From Gemmatimonadota bacterium (GTDB taxonomy: Bacteria; Gemmatimonadota; Gemmatimonadetes; Longimicrobiales; RSA9): a stretch of 6,419 nt of DNA. How positions within the stretch are numbered: the first letter of the stretch is position 1; each line of letters begins with the position of its first letter. The notes beneath the pieces were generated by a model. The model searched no databases. It had not been told where the DNA came from and was given only the letters and a program-made list of their open reading frames with translations. This document shows positions 6,345 to 6,419 of this stretch, piece after piece. The position numbers and the translations under genes were made by a program. Location: the NCBI GenBank assembly GCA_019689775.1, contig JADGGV010000247.1, forward strand, positions 1 to 6,419, in the 5' to 3' direction.

Positions 6345-6419
6345 GGCCCCGCCCACCGCCGCGGCTCGCGCTACCCGCCGCGGCGACGGCCGGCGACCCC
6401 GACGACCGCGACTCCCCTC

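Noticed and set aside
6231..6356. Extension of the propeller protein to a GTG at 6356 or an internal ATG before MIDCIQ
   Set aside because: Either start would put 30-42 polar residues before a standard signal peptide and would place the AT-rich promoter-like island inside the coding region.
6300..6419. Divergent + strand frame beginning ATG CTG GAT at 6300 and open to the window edge
   Set aside because: Only 40 codons are visible, no ribosome binding site precedes it, and after a few codons it becomes Arg/Pro-rich text typical of non-coding frames. A real gene start beyond the edge cannot be excluded.

Overview
This window is very GC-rich DNA from what looks like a free-living Gram-negative bacterium. 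The best guess for the phylum is Gemmatimonadota, with Acidobacteriota or Myxococcota as alternatives. The guess rests on base composition and on a large exported Asp-box/sortilin-like propeller protein of a kind common in Gemmatimonadota. No rRNA or other phylogenetic marker is present, so the assignment is an inference.

Left part (1-1205, + strand): the 3' 400 codons of a di-heme c-type cytochrome of the MauG/CcpA superfamily, specifically the MbnH-like (MXAN_0977-type) branch. Its N-terminus and signal peptide lie outside the window. A run of 15 consecutive G sits in frame inside the gene. The segment 1206-1316 separates it from a convergent gene cluster and holds nested inverted repeats that could act as a bidirectional terminator.

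Right part (1317-6230, - strand): three genes read leftward in the order propeller, TPR protein, lipoprotein. The first encodes a 1094-residue exported protein with an Asp-box beta-propeller region and a C-terminal FlgD-like Ig domain split by Arg/Gly-rich and charged inserts. After 76 nt comes a 296-residue exported TPR protein with a clear Shine-Dalgarno sequence. Its stop codon shares one base with the start codon of a 220-residue Ig-like lipoprotein (TGATG). The three are probably one transcript. All three products carry export signals, so they may act together in the periplasm or outer envelope, but the sequence shows no catalytic residues that would fix a function.

Right edge (6231-6419): the leader of the cluster, with a conspicuous AT-rich island (12 G/C in the 33 bases 6299-6331) that is the best promoter/operator candidate. 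I see no tRNA, rRNA, insertion sequence, CRISPR array or attachment site. The window is mostly ordinary chromosomal envelope and redox genes; the most checkable oddities are the poly-G tract, the MbnH-type identity of the cytochrome, and the interrupted Ig domain of the propeller protein.
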